Notes under the pieces: generated by a model
The model's database searches: none
Told to the model about the DNA's origin: nothing
The model's input: the letters and a program-made list of their open reading frames with translations, nothing else
Translations under genes and position numbers: made by a program
From: Actinomadura roseirufa
GTDB lineage: Bacteria > Actinomycetota > Actinomycetes > Streptosporangiales > Streptosporangiaceae
Reading direction: 5' to 3'
Assembly: GCF_900659635.1 (NCBI RefSeq)
Contig: NZ_CAACVB010000029.1
Span: 1 to 52,170 of the forward strand
DNA length: 52,170 bases
Shown here: in pieces, positions 6,991 to 15,018 of the stretch
Layout of the letters: each line of letters opens with the position of its first letter
How positions within the stretch are numbered: position 1 is the stretch's first letter

Positions 6991-7104
6991 ATGACCATGA
7001 AGGATGACTACCTCGGGCTGATGAGGGGGCTCATCGGCGGCATGGCCATTGCGCTGGCCCTCATCTGCGCGCTCATCGCGGCGGTCGCCGTCGTCGTCTC
7101 CTGA
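6991..7104 (+). CDS. Small single-span membrane protein, 37 residues
   Basis: Short frame from ATG 6991 with a good GGGAG ribosome site seven bases upstream. The first 15 residues are polar (MTMKDDYLGLMRGL); about 20 purely hydrophobic residues follow (IGGMAIALALICALIAAVA) and the protein stops right after VVVS. This is a single transmembrane helix with a cytoplasmic-type acidic/basic start. No family is assigned. Such miniproteins are often missed; the combination of ribosome site and clean hydrophobic segment supports it, but translation is unproven. Confidence 0.45.
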   Translation: MTMKDDYLGLMRGLIGGMAIALALICALIAAVAVVVS

Positions 7105-7146
7105 CGGTTTGCCGCATCTCCTCTTCTTGCGCAGGCGTGATCGCGG

Positions 7147-7542
7147 TCATGCGGCGAATCCGGCGTGGACGTCCAGGGCGGGATGGACGGTGAGTACGCG
7201 GTCGAACCCGGTGACGCGGAGTAGCCCGGCGACCTGCGGGCCGGGGGCGGCAAGGCGCACGACGATGCCGAGCCCGTCGGCGCGGCGCCGGATGCCGACC
7301 AGCACGGCCAGTCCGGCCGCGTCGGCGGACGTCACCTCGCTCAGGTCGAGGATCAGCAGGCGCCCGCTGCGCCCCAACACGCCGAGCAGGTGCCCGCGCA
7401 GCGCTGGAGCGGCGGCGCCGTCCACCTTGCCCGACAGCGCGATGATGGTGTGGCCGGGGCGCGGGCGGGCGGGCATCTCGACTTCGTCGAGGGCCCGGAC
7501 CGGGCTCCCGGCAGCGGACGCGGTGGCGGTGGGCGTGGTCAT
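7147..7542 (-). CDS. STAS-domain protein (anti-sigma factor antagonist-like)
   Basis: A 131-residue protein with one STAS domain (about residues 30-120) of the SpoIIAA/RsbV/BldG type, the switch protein that frees a sigma factor by binding its anti-sigma kinase. The core shows HTIIALSGKVDGAAAP, LLILDLSEVTSADAAGLAVLVG and LLRVTGFDRVL. In SpoIIAA and RsbV the residue after the conserved Asp is the phosphorylated Ser; here the motif is D-A-A-G, so no phospho-acceptor is present. It could be a constitutively active binder or a non-kinase-regulated STAS protein. GGAG precedes the ATG at 7542. It is the first of three STAS genes in this region. Confidence 0.85.
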   Translation of the reverse strand: MTTPTATASAAGSPVRALDEVEMPARPRPGHTIIALSGKVDGAAAPALRGHLLGVLGRSGRLLILDLSEVTSADAAGLAVLVGIRRRADGLGIVVRLAAPGPQVAGLLRVTGFDRVLTVHPALDVHAGFAA

Positions 7543-7783
7543 GGTGATCTCCGATCGTCGGTGGGCGGGAGTGGCGGTCCCGAGGAGGTGAGGGCGGCCG
7601 GCGGGCCGGGGAGGCGGTCGTGCCGGTAAATCGCCGGGTTCATCGATGCCTCGGCTTCGGCCCGGGGCGTGGCGTGGCGGCCGGGACGGTGCACAGGTTG
7701 ACGCGGCGGCCGTCCCCGGGAGGAGTCGCGGGGGCGCGGCCCGCAGCCGAGGATGGCGACAGGCTGATCTCTCGGCGGAGGCG

Positions 7784-7801
7784 GTTCGGTTCGGTTCGGT
7801 G
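7784..7801. repeat. GGTTC short tandem repeat
   Basis: GGTTC occurs three times in a row plus a partial copy. It is a minor pentanucleotide repeat with no known role. Confidence 0.6.
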
Positions 7802-7818
7802 TGCCGGATATTTTCATC

Positions 7819-7841
7819 CTACCCGATAATTGCCAATATGC
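7819..7841 (-). promoter_or_regulatory. Candidate stress-sigma-type promoter
   Basis: On the minus strand GCAT (7841-7838) is followed after 13 bases by GGGTAG (7824-7819). This resembles the SigB-type pattern GNNT-N14-16-GGGTAY described for streptomycetes, but with spacing one base short. It points towards the STAS gene starting at 7542, about 275 bases downstream. Weak match. Confidence 0.25.
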
Positions 7842-8387
7842 GAAAAATAGAACGAGCCTGGGCGATTCACTCGCGCACCGGGGCCCGCGGCTCCCCGGAG
7901 TGCGAGAAACCCGCCTCCATTTCCGCCGATTTCCGGTCGAGGCGACGGATTATCAGCGCGAGTGATGGGGTGTACATGGATTGACCGTGTCCATCCTCGG
8001 GTCATCGCGCTTGACTGATATGTGGCCGGTCCAACTGCCTGGGAAAACTCGGCCTGCCCACCTGCCACCGGCCGGCCTTCGTTCCGCTGGACGGTGCGAC
8101 CGCCGGGCCCGGCTACGTGCGAGCCGCCCACGCCTCCACCGCGAAGCCGCTCACGGGAGATCCTCCGTCCTGGGCAGGGGCCGACCCGAGTCCTTCAGGG
8201 CTGGAAGCGCCTGGACCGGCCGGAACTCATCGTGTTGCCGAAGGCATCGCAGCTCGCCTCCACATTGAAGGGTCGCAGGGTTAGACCGCTGATCGTGCGC
8301 GGCCTAAGCTGGTGCGACGGCGGCAGTCGTCTGTCGGCCGCTCCAGACCCTGGCGGCGTAGCGCACACGCTCCAGGGAAGGGTCGTC

Positions 8388-8873
8388 ATGACGGCATTCG
8401 AATCACCACCCCCGTCCTTCGTTCGACCGGCGGCGTGGACGCTGCGCGACAGCACGACCCGCGACCGCGTCCGAACCGGGGCGCGGGTCGGTCTCCGGCG
8501 GACGGACGTCGACTGCGGCGCCGGATCGACGGTGATGCTGCTGGCACTCGCCGGGGAGGTCGACGCGGCCAACAGCGGCTGGCTGACCGTCCAGCTCAGC
8601 GCCATGATCACCAGCGCCTCCACCGTCCACACCGGCGCCGCGCCGAGCAGTGGCGTGGTCATCGACCTCACACTCGTCAGGTTCTGCGACGCCAGCGGCA
8701 TAACTGCCCTGGTCAAGGCATTCAAACACGCCCGAAATCAGCGCTTACGCCTGGAATTGGCCGGAGCCAGAGGGCGGGTCGACCGCATCCTTCGCCTGAC
8801 CGGCATCGACGACGTCCTCCACCTGCATGCGGAGCCGAAGGATGCGTTGACAGCGCTGAACAGCCGAACATGA
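8388..8873 (+). CDS. STAS-domain protein (anti-sigma factor antagonist-like)
   Basis: A 161-residue protein with a roughly 50-residue N-terminal extension and a STAS domain (about 50-155): VMLLALAGEVDAANSG, VVIDLTLVRFCDASGITALVKAF and RILRLTGIDDVLHLH. The switch motif is D-A-S-G, with the Ser one place after the canonical phospho-acceptor position. An extra loop (about residues 75-92, Thr/Ala/Ser-rich) lengthens the domain. The ATG at 8388 has AGGGAAGGG upstream. It is divergent from the first STAS gene and convergent with the GAF-ANTAR gene that follows. Role: probable partner-switch regulator; the partner is unknown. Confidence 0.8.
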   Translation: MTAFESPPPSFVRPAAWTLRDSTTRDRVRTGARVGLRRTDVDCGAGSTVMLLALAGEVDAANSGWLTVQLSAMITSASTVHTGAAPSSGVVIDLTLVRFCDASGITALVKAFKHARNQRLRLELAGARGRVDRILRLTGIDDVLHLHAEPKDALTALNSRT

Positions 8874-8944
8874 CCATCACCGCACGGCCCGGCTGCCGAA
8901 CACGCATCGCGCCCCTCGTCACCTTCCCCCGTCATCGTCCGCGG

Positions 8945-9712
8945 TCAGGTGTGGTCGGCGCGGCGACCGGGATCGTTCGGCGGACGCAGGGCGCCCACCA
9001 CGGCCGGGTCGTCGTCGATGACGGCCTGGGCGAGGTCGGCGAGCTTGCGGTTGGTGTTGCGGGCCTGGGTGCGCAGGGCGGTGAACGCCCGGTCGAGTGA
9101 GGTCCGGTGACGTTCGGCGAGCATGCCCTTGGCCTGCTCGATGATCACGCGGCTGTTGAGGGCGATCTGCAGTTGCTGGGACAGCAGTTCATGTTCGCGG
9201 GCCGCGCGTTCGCCCAGGATGCCGATGGTGGCCACGTCGGCCATCGCCTGCCCCAGCCCCTGGATCGTGGTCGCCCCGTCGGTGGCCGGGACGGTGGAGG
9301 GGGTGGTGAACAGGTTCATCGCGCCGATGACCCGCTCCCGCATCCGCATCGGCAATGCCAGCACCCCGCCGTAACCGGCGTCGAGCGCCGCGGGAGTGAA
9401 CAGCGGCCACCGGTAGGCTTCGGCGGCCAGGTCGGCGACCCTGATGGGCCGGCCGGTGGCGAAGCAGTCAAGGCAGGGGCCCTGCCTTGACTGGAGCTGG
9501 AACAACTCCAGCAGCCGGCTCTGTTCGCTGGAGGCCGCGACCACCTGCAGCTCGTCGGCCTGGTCGGTGAGCAGGATCCCGGCCGCCTCCACGTCCAGCA
9601 ACTCCACGCAGCGCTCGGCCAGCCGGTGCAGGAACTCGATGAGATCGAAGTCGGCCACCAGGGTGTCTGCCAGCTCGACGAACACCTCAGCGAGTCGTTG
9701 TTGCTCTGGCAT
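8945..9712 (-). CDS. GAF-ANTAR transcription antitermination regulator
   Basis: A 255-residue protein with a GAF sensor domain (about residues 20-165: ELLDVEAAGILL, GPCLDCFATGRPIRVADL, GYGGVLALPMRMRERVIGAMNLF) and a C-terminal ANTAR domain (about 178-235: ALNSRVIIEQAKGMLAERH, ALRTQARNTNRKLADLAQAVI). ANTAR domains bind paired hexaloop hairpins in RNA and block termination; GAF domains sense small ligands or redox state. The CLDCF segment in the GAF domain is the recurring acidic/Cys loop of this actinobacterial group. It lies near a second GAF-ANTAR gene on the same strand, within the STAS/PP2C cluster. Confidence 0.88.
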   Translation of the reverse strand: MPEQQRLAEVFVELADTLVADFDLIEFLHRLAERCVELLDVEAAGILLTDQADELQVVAASSEQSRLLELFQLQSRQGPCLDCFATGRPIRVADLAAEAYRWPLFTPAALDAGYGGVLALPMRMRERVIGAMNLFTTPSTVPATDGATTIQGLGQAMADVATIGILGERAAREHELLSQQLQIALNSRVIIEQAKGMLAERHRTSLDRAFTALRTQARNTNRKLADLAQAVIDDDPAVVGALRPPNDPGRRADHT

Positions 9713-9800
9713 GCCTGCTCAGTCCATTTCCTTGGCCCAGTAGCTGGGGTGCCTTGTCGTGTGACGCTGTCCGTCGTCGACCGCGGTGGCCATCGTGTCG

Positions 9801-10511
9801 TCAGCTATCAGGGAAGTCGTCGGGATGAAATCGCAGCCGCCGGTCCACCACCTGGCGGGCCAGCCGGGCCAGTGGAACGCCTTCGCTGAAGGCGCGGGCG
9901 CGCAATGCCGCGAACGCGTCCTGTAGGCCGACGCCGAGCTGAACCGCGACCATCCCGGTCGCCTGGTACACCTCGATCCGGCCCTCGCCCGGCCCGCCCA
10001 GCGGCCACGCCCCCTGATCCGAGCCCGCCCCGTTCAGCGGAGGCCAGCCGGCGGCCAGCATCACCGCCACGGCGGTACGGCACAGCGTCACCGCGTCGGC
10101 GACCTGTTCCCCGGTCAGCGGCCCCGGCTTCGCCCGGTACAGGGTGAGGGCACCCAGCCGGATCGCCCCCGCCTGCAGCGGGAAGGCGAACACCGCCCGG
10201 GCCCCGGCGGCCGTGGCCACCGGCGCGAACATCGGCCACCGGGAGGCCCCGGCGGGCGCGGACACATCGGCGACCAGCACCTGACCTCCGGAGGCCCCCG
10301 CCTCGATGCCCGGACCTTCCCCCAGGGTGAACTGCTGCTCGTCCAAAAGCGCGGCCACCGCGTCGGTGGCGTGCGCCCGCTGCCGCCGGTCCGGCCGGGC
10401 CGCCACGGACAGCCCCGCCCCGTCAACCTCCACCGCCACCACGGCGGCCCGGCACACATGCGCGGCCGATACCGTCTCGCCGTCCGCGCACCCGGAGACC
10501 AGCGCCCACAA
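9801..10511 (-). CDS. GAF-ANTAR regulator, second copy; start uncertain
   Basis: A 236-residue protein of the same architecture: a GAF domain (about residues 5-150, with LLDEQQFTLGEGPGIEA and RAVFAFPLQAGAIRLGALTLYR) and an ANTAR domain (about 178-230, with YQATGMVAVQLGVGLQDAFAALRARAFSEG and LARQVVDRRL). In-frame codons before 10511 reach a TGA with no ATG or GTG between, so translation must begin at the TTG at 10511, or the N-terminus is damaged. No good ribosome site precedes that TTG. The ANTAR domain has MVAVQL where the usual EQAKGVL is found, so RNA binding may be altered. It lies 88 bases upstream of the other GAF-ANTAR gene on the same strand. Confidence 0.75.
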   Translation of the reverse strand: MWALVSGCADGETVSAAHVCRAAVVAVEVDGAGLSVAARPDRRQRAHATDAVAALLDEQQFTLGEGPGIEAGASGGQVLVADVSAPAGASRWPMFAPVATAAGARAVFAFPLQAGAIRLGALTLYRAKPGPLTGEQVADAVTLCRTAVAVMLAAGWPPLNGAGSDQGAWPLGGPGEGRIEVYQATGMVAVQLGVGLQDAFAALRARAFSEGVPLARLARQVVDRRLRFHPDDFPDS

Positions 10512-10839
10512 CCGGGCCGCCCGCGCCTCGCCCGCCGCTGGTATCGCAGCTCACCGCCTCACCCTGCCCGAGGCGACCGAATGGCCATGCCCTCACCCAG
10601 CCTGCCACAGCTTCCCGCACGGGCGTGGACAGGGCGCTCACCCCATCGCACGACGATGGTGTGACCGCGAGCGTGACGACGGACGTTCCACCCCTCGGTA
10701 CCGCCTCGTCCCGGAGCCGGGCGGAGGCGGCTCTGCGGCGTCACCTATTGCGAAACGGGGTTGCTCCAGTCCTACACGCGCAGGTGCTGCGGCGTCTCCA
10801 CGCGGTCGGCGGGCCTCTACGCCCCGAACTGGAGAACTG
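10512..10839. other. Intergenic or decayed sequence
   Basis: No intact gene. Short frames on the plus strand run towards the phosphatase-like remnant at 10840 and may be its scrambled upstream part, for example an Arg-rich helix near 10700-10838, but nothing is firm. Confidence 0.4.
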
Positions 10840-10962
10840 ACTTCGCCGCAGGTCGCCGTCGCCGGGATTCTCGAACCCGCCTACGACGTCGCCGGCGACA
10901 ACCTCCTCCTCATCGGACGGCGCGGCGGCACCGCCGACCACCTCGCCAGGCCGCCGCCATGA
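10840..10962 (+). pseudogene. Remnant of a SpoIIE/PP2C-type phosphatase
   Basis: A 40-residue piece reads TSPQVAVAGILEPAYDVAGD, closely resembling the start of the catalytic domain of RsbU/SpoIIE-like phosphatases, where an L-P-A-Y-E-V-G-G-D block carries the first metal-binding Asp. The frame stops at 10962, and the remaining 180 or so residues of the domain are absent. It suggests a second phosphatase gene once stood in this cluster. The match is short and by eye. Confidence 0.4.
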
Positions 10963-11035
10963 CGCCCGCCGCCCGTGTTCGCCGATACCGTCCGCCGATC
11001 CGTGGCGTCGCGGCGGACGGATCGCCTCACCGCGG

Positions 11036-12196
11036 TCAGAGCCGGGAGTGCGGGTAGGCGGGTGAACGGTGCTGGAAGGACAGGATGTCGGGGTTCTGGA
11101 CGACGCCCTCACGGATCTCCACGGCACGCTCGAAGGTCTCGCCGGTCCCCCGGTCCGAAGGGCCGTCGAGGACGGCGCGCAGATGCGGCAGCAGCGCCTC
11201 GCTGATCTCCCAGGTCGCCGAGTCCCACAGGTAGGACGGGCTGTGATCCACGCCGTAATGACGGACATTGCGGCCGACCGTGTACATAGGGTCGTCGAAC
11301 GAGGTCGGGCGGGCCCACTCGAAGCCCATCCCCGCATCGCAGGACACGTCGATGACAAGGGCGCCGGAGGGGAAGTGCGACAGGTCACCGTTGGTGGCGA
11401 ACATGAGCGGGGTGCCGGGGTCCTGAAGGACGCAGTTGACGATGATGTCGTGCTGGGCGAGGAAGGCGGCGGCCGGCACCAGGCCGTCGTCGGTGAGGAC
11501 CCGGGTGAGGGCCGGGTCGTCCGGGTCCCGATCGAAGTGGACGATCCGGGCCGAGTGGATCGGCGAGCCGACCGCGCTCACGCCCCGCTGCGTCAAGATG
11601 TGGACATCATGGACACCGTGCGCGTTCAGGGCCGTGACCGCGCCCCGCCCGGTCGCGCCGAAGCTGATGACGGCGGCGCGCCGCCGCCGGCCGTAGGCCC
11701 CGGTGGCACCGGTCAGGGCGAGGGCGTGCAGCACCGAGCAGTACCCGGCGAGCTCGTTGTTCTTGTGGAAGACGTGCAAGGCGAACCCGCCATCGGACGT
11801 CCAGTGGTTCATCGCCTCGAACGCGATCAGCGTCAACCGCCCGTCGATGGCGAGCTGGGTGATCTCCGGGTCCTGGACGCAGTGCGGCCACCCCCACAGG
11901 ATCTGACCAGGACTCATCTGCTTGAGGTCATCGGGTTGTGGTTTGAGTATCAGGACGACGTCGCAGCGGGCGATGACCTCGTCGCGGGGCAGCAGCCCGG
12001 CGACATGCGGCGCCAGGTGCTCGTCCGGGATACCGAACCGTTCGCCGTATCCACGTTCGAGATAGACGCGAGAGCGGAGCGCGGGGTCGAGCCGGTCGAG
12101 GTGCAGCGGGTGGATCGGTTGCCGGCGCTCGTTCTCCTTGCCCGACCGCGCGGTGACTCCGAGCGTCGGGCCGGTCGGCGTTCCGCCGCCGTTCAA
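11036..12196 (-). CDS. N5-(carboxyethyl)ornithine synthase-like / alanine dehydrogenase-family enzyme
   Basis: A 386-residue NAD(P)-dependent enzyme of the alanine dehydrogenase / transhydrogenase fold, closest in pattern to proteins annotated as N5-(carboxyethyl)ornithine synthase, which couple pyruvate and ornithine reductively. Seen: SGKENERRQPIHP at the N-terminus, VLILKPQPDD, ILWGWPHCVQD, AFEAMNHWTSDG, HVFHKNNELAGYCSVLHAL, the nucleotide loop AVISFGATGRGAVTAL, IIVNCVLQD and VIDVSCDAGMGFEWARPT. The nucleotide loop is FGATGRGA rather than the classical GxGxxG, as in this subfamily. Translation must start at the TTG at 12196, which lacks a clear ribosome site. Why it sits in a signalling cluster is unclear. 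Confidence 0.75.
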   Translation of the reverse strand: MNGGGTPTGPTLGVTARSGKENERRQPIHPLHLDRLDPALRSRVYLERGYGERFGIPDEHLAPHVAGLLPRDEVIARCDVVLILKPQPDDLKQMSPGQILWGWPHCVQDPEITQLAIDGRLTLIAFEAMNHWTSDGGFALHVFHKNNELAGYCSVLHALALTGATGAYGRRRRAAVISFGATGRGAVTALNAHGVHDVHILTQRGVSAVGSPIHSARIVHFDRDPDDPALTRVLTDDGLVPAAAFLAQHDIIVNCVLQDPGTPLMFATNGDLSHFPSGALVIDVSCDAGMGFEWARPTSFDDPMYTVGRNVRHYGVDHSPSYLWDSATWEISEALLPHLRAVLDGPSDRGTGETFERAVEIREGVVQNPDILSFQHRSPAYPHSRL

Positions 12197-12412
12197 AGGG
12201 CGGTCAGGACATGGGGGCGGTGGGGAAATGAAGCGTCCCCGCCGGCGTGGTTTCGGGCGGACATGGAGTCTCCGATCGTTGACCGGTGGAGGTCCGGACC
12301 GTCCCGCCGGGCGGGTCGGTCGGCGTCGCCGCCACAGGACCGTATTGCCGGCTGCCCGCAGTGTACGCGTGCGTCGCCCGCCTCCGGCCGGCCCGCGCCG
12401 CGACCGTGGTCG

Positions 12413-14125
12413 TCAGCCGGGGACGCGCAGGGCCAGAAGCGCGACGTCGTCCTCACCGTTGGGCTCCACGCGCTCCAGGAGCTTGTCGCACAGTTCGGGC
12501 AAGGGGAGTTGGGCCAGGTGGGAACCATGGCGGCGGAGGCTGGTGAGACGGTCGGACAGGTCGGAGTCGCGGGTTTCGACGAGGCCGTCGGTATAGAGCA
12601 TGAGGGTCGAGGACGGCGGCAGGACGCAAGTGCTGTCGGGGCGGGTCCCGATGAGGTCGGGGGCGCCTAGCAGGATCCCGTGCTCCTCTAGGAAACGCGT
12701 GCCGCCGTCGTGGGTGATCAGCAGGGGCGGGGGATGGCCGGCGTTGCACCAGTGGAGGTGCCATCGCCCGGCCGGGTCCTCTTCGACGCGGCCGAACACG
12801 GCGGTGGCGAGTTCGGCCTCGCTGACGGCGGCCATGACGCCGTCCAGTCGTGCCAGCACGGCGCTGGGCGGCTCGGCCAGGTCCCAGGCCAGGGCTCTGA
12901 GCATGTTACGGACCTCGGCCATGCGGGCGGCCGCGCGCAGGTCGTGGCCCACGATGTCCCCGATGACCAGTCCGGTGCCGCCGCCGGGCAACGCGAACGC
13001 GTCGTACCAGTCACCGCCGACCCAGCTGACCTGCGTTGCCGGCACGTACCTGGCCTCCAGCCGCAGCTCACCCGGCTGCGGCAGCGGTGTGAGCAGGTTG
13101 CGCTGCATCGCCTCGGCCATGTTGCGCTGCTCGGCGTACATGCGTGCGTTGGCCAGCACCAGACCGGTGCGGCGCGCGACGTCCTCCACGACAAGCCGGT
13201 CGTCCGGCCCATAGACCTGCCCGGGATACGAGTAGCCCAGCGTCAACGCGCCGTAGGTCTCACCCCGGGCCGCCAGCGGGGCGATGATCGCGTTCTGGGC
13301 GCGCATGGCCTGGAAGAATTCGTACTGGGCGGCGCCCAGCGGTTCATCAGAGCGCACATCGGCCTCGCCGCTGACGACGACCGCGCCGCCGCCGCGCAGC
13401 ACCTGGGCCAGCGGTCCGCGCGGTATCCGCGGGAGGGGCGGAAGCGGCCCCTCAAGCCCGGCGATGTCGGCGGGCGAGAGTTCGTGGTGCGTCGCGGCCA
13501 CCCGCTCGACGCGGCCGTCGGGAATCGGCAGGTCGACCTCGGCCCACGCCCCCAGCGCGGGCACCACGAGCCGGACCAGCCGCCGCAGCAGTTCCGCCTC
13601 GTTCAACGTGGACGACAGCACCGTCGTGATCTCGGCGACCAGCCTCAGCCGGGAATTGGCCCGCTGCACCTGCGCCATCCGGTCGCGCCGCTCGCGCTCG
13701 GCCGCGACCCGGTCGGCGGCGTCCTGGAAGACGATGACCAGCCCGGCCACCACGCCCGTCTCGGGCTGGTCGCTCTCGGGCCGGTCACCGGCGTAGATCG
13801 GCGCGGACGACCAGGAGCACACCACCAGCCGCCCGTCGCGATGGGCGAATCTCTGGCCTTCTCCGTGGTCGGGGACACCGGTGCGCAGCACCTGCACCAA
13901 GCGGCAGTCCCGTTCCGGCGGGACGTGCCCGTCGGCGTCCCGGTGCAGAAACCGGTGCATCGGTCTTCCGAGCACCTCGTCGCGGGTGTAGCCGAGAAGC
14001 TGCTGCGCGCGTGGATTCCACGCCGTGATCCGGCCGGACTCGTCGGTGGCGAGAACCCCGGAGTTCATGGCCTCCACGAGACGCTCAAGAGTCGCGCCCG
14101 CTCGATCGTCCACCTGCCCGGCCAT
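12413..14125 (-). CDS. PAS-GAF-PP2C (SpoIIE/RsbU-type) serine phosphatase
   Basis: A 570-residue sensor phosphatase. Domain order: PAS (about 12-130, VLATDESGRITAWNPRAQQLLGY), a coiled linker (about 132-165), GAF (about 165-320, with IIAPLAARGETYGALTLGY), and a PP2C SpoIIE domain (about 340-568). The metal-binding Asp residues lie in SWVGGDWYDAF and GLVIGDIVGHDL; LMLYTDGLVETRD and NGEDDVALL complete the site. These enzymes dephosphorylate STAS proteins, switching on a sigma factor. The ATG at 14125 has GGGGGTGAGG before it. It sits between STAS genes, its likely substrates, but those have altered phospho-acceptor motifs. No membrane segment, so it is cytoplasmic. Confidence 0.9.
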   Translation of the reverse strand: MAGQVDDRAGATLERLVEAMNSGVLATDESGRITAWNPRAQQLLGYTRDEVLGRPMHRFLHRDADGHVPPERDCRLVQVLRTGVPDHGEGQRFAHRDGRLVVCSWSSAPIYAGDRPESDQPETGVVAGLVIVFQDAADRVAAERERRDRMAQVQRANSRLRLVAEITTVLSSTLNEAELLRRLVRLVVPALGAWAEVDLPIPDGRVERVAATHHELSPADIAGLEGPLPPLPRIPRGPLAQVLRGGGAVVVSGEADVRSDEPLGAAQYEFFQAMRAQNAIIAPLAARGETYGALTLGYSYPGQVYGPDDRLVVEDVARRTGLVLANARMYAEQRNMAEAMQRNLLTPLPQPGELRLEARYVPATQVSWVGGDWYDAFALPGGGTGLVIGDIVGHDLRAAARMAEVRNMLRALAWDLAEPPSAVLARLDGVMAAVSEAELATAVFGRVEEDPAGRWHLHWCNAGHPPPLLITHDGGTRFLEEHGILLGAPDLIGTRPDSTCVLPPSSTLMLYTDGLVETRDSDLSDRLTSLRRHGSHLAQLPLPELCDKLLERVEPNGEDDVALLALRVPG

Positions 14126-14316
14126 CCTCACCCCCTAAATCGGACATCAAACTCATTCCCCTCGGTGCACCTCGAACACGTCGGCGCAGGTCGTCCCTCA
14201 GGAGGGTGAGACGCCCGAAAGGCCTTACCCGGCCTGAGGGCCGCCGGCACGGTCCGACCGGGGCGAGCGGCGGAGCGGGTGAGGCGAGTGCGGGCTTCGG
14301 CGCGACTCGCCACCGG

Positions 14317-14535
14317 TCACGGGCGAGCGGCCGGGTCCGGTGGAATGGCCATGGCGGTCAGCAGTTCGGCGAGTTCGGCGGCGGTGTCGTGGGATCGCGG
14401 CCACCAGCCGCCGTTCATGATCCCGCGTTCGGCGTCGCCGGGGGCCGGACGCAGGCGTGCCGCGGGCGGTGCCACGAGCTCGGACACCGTGGTCGTGGCG
14501 ATTGGAGAGGCGGGCCGTGCGGTGTCGCGGGCCAT
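14317..14535 (-). pseudogene. DUF5994 protein, C-terminally truncated
   Basis: A 72-residue frame from ATG 14535. The central part RLRPAPGD...GIMNGGWWPRSHDTAAELAELLTAM matches the start of DUF5994 proteins, in which a GYVDGAWWPRSRDL-type block is the hallmark. Family members continue for at least another 80 residues; here the frame ends straight after the first helix and I find no continuation in other frames down to 14130. DUF5994 genes often lie beside STAS and GAF regulators in actinomycetes, as here. The function of the family is unknown to me. Confidence 0.55.
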
Positions 14536-15018
14536 GAAGGGCCCCATTCTCGGTCCGTACGGAACCGGTTCGTGTATCGCCGAGACGTCGCCGGCAGGGC
14601 GGCCCGCGCTCGAAAGGTCCGCGGCACCCGCGAGTCTACGTGACCGCAGGCACGCGACCGGACACGCGGACCTGCCGACCTCCGGCCGGACGCCCCGGAT
14701 GAGCCTCACCGGGATGGTGTCGATCGACACGGTCGCACACATCGTCTTTACGATGTTCCGGACGACGACTACGGCAGTGGGGCCCGCCCTGGGGCGCGGC
14801 CGGGCGTCCAGGCAAATGGCCCGTTGGCAGGGCCAGGGCGTAGACTCGTCGTGACGAGGGTTCTCTCGATGCGGGCGGCCAAGACCGCGTCCCCTGGTTT
14901 CTCGATTCTCGGCCCCTCTCGGGCCAGACAGGTCCGGCGTTATGACGCCGCTACACCATTCCGCCCAGTCGGCCGGCGCGGGTCCGTTCACCGACGGGGC
15001 ACCGGCCCGGGTCAGGCC
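14536..15018. other. Intergenic region with a 14-base palindrome
   Basis: About 480 bases between the DUF5994 remnant and the third STAS gene. It holds the perfect palindrome GTGTCGATCGACAC at 14717-14730, followed 18 bases later by TACGAT (14749-14754), a possible -10 for the rightward STAS gene. No credible coding frame. Confidence 0.5.
14717..14730. promoter_or_regulatory. 14-base operator-like palindrome upstream of STAS gene
   Basis: GTGTCGATCGACAC is its own reverse complement. It lies 18 bases before the -10-like TACGAT at 14749-14754, a position consistent with a dimeric regulator overlapping the -35 region. The regulator is unknown. Confidence 0.35.

Larger units (their letters stand above)
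7543..8387. other. Long gene-free stretch with an AT-rich promoter-like island
   Basis: About 845 bases between two divergent STAS genes. A GGTTC tandem repeat lies at 7784-7801 and an unusually AT-rich island at 7808-7852. No open frame has both a ribosome site and a plausible protein. The size suggests a lost gene or an extensive regulatory region. Confidence 0.5.

Noticed and set aside
5641..7104. Long plus-strand frame across the LysR gene and the small gene at 6253
   Set aside because: Only its last 37 codons, from ATG 6991, look like a protein; the rest is antisense to recognisable genes.
7838..7984. 48-codon frame in the AT-rich gap (MRKIERAWAIHS...)
   Set aside because: No ribosome binding site, no recognisable feature, and it overlaps the promoter-like island.
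14824..15018. N-terminal extension of the third STAS gene
   Set aside because: In-frame codons exist, but the added residues are unlike STAS proteins and no ribosome site precedes the earlier starts.
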